Assembly: GCA_947384055.1 (NCBI GenBank)
Contig: CANDFO010000013.1
Location: forward strand, 1-48,531
Origin: an uncultured Flavonifractor sp.
Lineage (GTDB): Bacteria; Bacillota; Clostridia; Oscillospirales; Oscillospiraceae
Reading direction: 5' to 3'
DNA: 48,531 nucleotides
Shown: positions 48,285 to 48,531 of the stretch, piece after piece
Position numbering within the stretch: position 1 is the first letter of the stretch
How the letters are laid out: the number at the start of each line of letters is the position of its first letter
Program-made: the position numbers and the translations under genes
Notes under the pieces: model-generated
What the model saw: the letters and a program-made list of their open reading frames with translations, nothing else
What the model was told of the DNA's origin: nothing
The model's database searches: none

Positions 48285-48481
48285 CAGACTGTCGCGGAAT
48301 ACTGGAAACGGCAAAGGGAAATAATCAGAACAGCAGAAACTCCGGGCTTTAAAAAATGACAAAACCTGTTTCCTTTTTGAAGAAACTGTGCTAAAATGGG
48401 GCGCGGAAACAACCTGTAAAGGCGGAGACGCCTGGGCATTTGCCATATGACCCAATGAATGCAAGGAAGGAGCGGCAATCT

Positions 48482-48531
48482 ATGTCTATTTTAGTCAGCG
48501 GCGGGGCGGGGTACATCGGCAGCCACACCTG
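48482..48531 (+). CDS. galE: UDP-glucose 4-epimerase, 3' cut by window edge
   Basis: Only 16 codons: MSILVSGGAGYIGSHT, the NAD-binding G-x-x-G-x-x-G Rossmann start typical of GalE. GAAGGAG lies upstream of ATG 48482, and a possible -10 TAAAAT is near 48392. GalE interconverts UDP-glucose and UDP-galactose. Other extended short-chain dehydrogenases share this start, but this exact form is most like GalE. Confidence 0.75.
   Translation, partial: MSILVSGGAGYIGSHT

Overview
The window is 48.5 kb of GC-rich, densely coded DNA from a spore-forming Clostridia. A near full-length SpoIIE, SleB-type cell wall hydrolases, a DUF342/FapA protein, BspA-type leucine-rich repeats and no outer-membrane genes all point that way. 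An Oscillospiraceae gut commensal of the Flavonifractor/Lawsonibacter/Oscillibacter type is my best guess. That is inference from gene style, since no rRNA or other marker is present.

Layout. 1-1751: 3' part of typA/bipA. 2155-9118: a surface-glycan region with a GT4 glycosyltransferase, an AT-rich DUF3781 gene, an O-antigen-ligase-like protein, a DUF4358 lipoprotein, and an MBOAT acyltransferase followed by its usual DHHW partner. 9312-10295: pta. 10430-20617 (minus): a catabolic locus with a YesN-like regulator, two sugar ABC permeases, a binding lipoprotein, a YesM-like kinase, a phosphohexomutase and a GH94 phosphorylase that looks like N,N'-diacetylchitobiose phosphorylase. The simplest reading is uptake of chitobiose-like disaccharides, phosphorolysis to GlcNAc-1-P plus GlcNAc, and mutase conversion to GlcNAc-6-P. 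20791-25230 (minus): recD2 and two paralogous cell wall hydrolases, each with a WalR-type box over its -10. 25680-31527: citrate synthase, a HAAS (DUF1700)/DUF4097 pair and spoIIE. 31823-35575: two NSS transporters around a zinc-dependent phospholipase C-like gene. 35862-36602: an unrecognised protein. 36654-39368 (minus): an isolated phage-derived module of a BppU/collagen-like fibre, an LRR tail protein and a holin. 39652-47013: a CmpB-like membrane protein, a DUF342 protein, a CNNM/CorC protein, a small Cys-rich protein and an ABC exporter. 47471-48531: tRNA-Gly(CCC), a Fur-family regulator and the start of galE.

The least explained material is non-coding. There are three interspersed repeat families: a roughly 163-bp hairpin element with terminal inverted repeats (family A), a roughly 200-bp multi-hairpin element usually found beside, and sometimes between duplicated, terminator hairpins (family B), and a string of perfect short-loop hairpins (family C). 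All coordinates, spacings and repeat alignments were made by eye.
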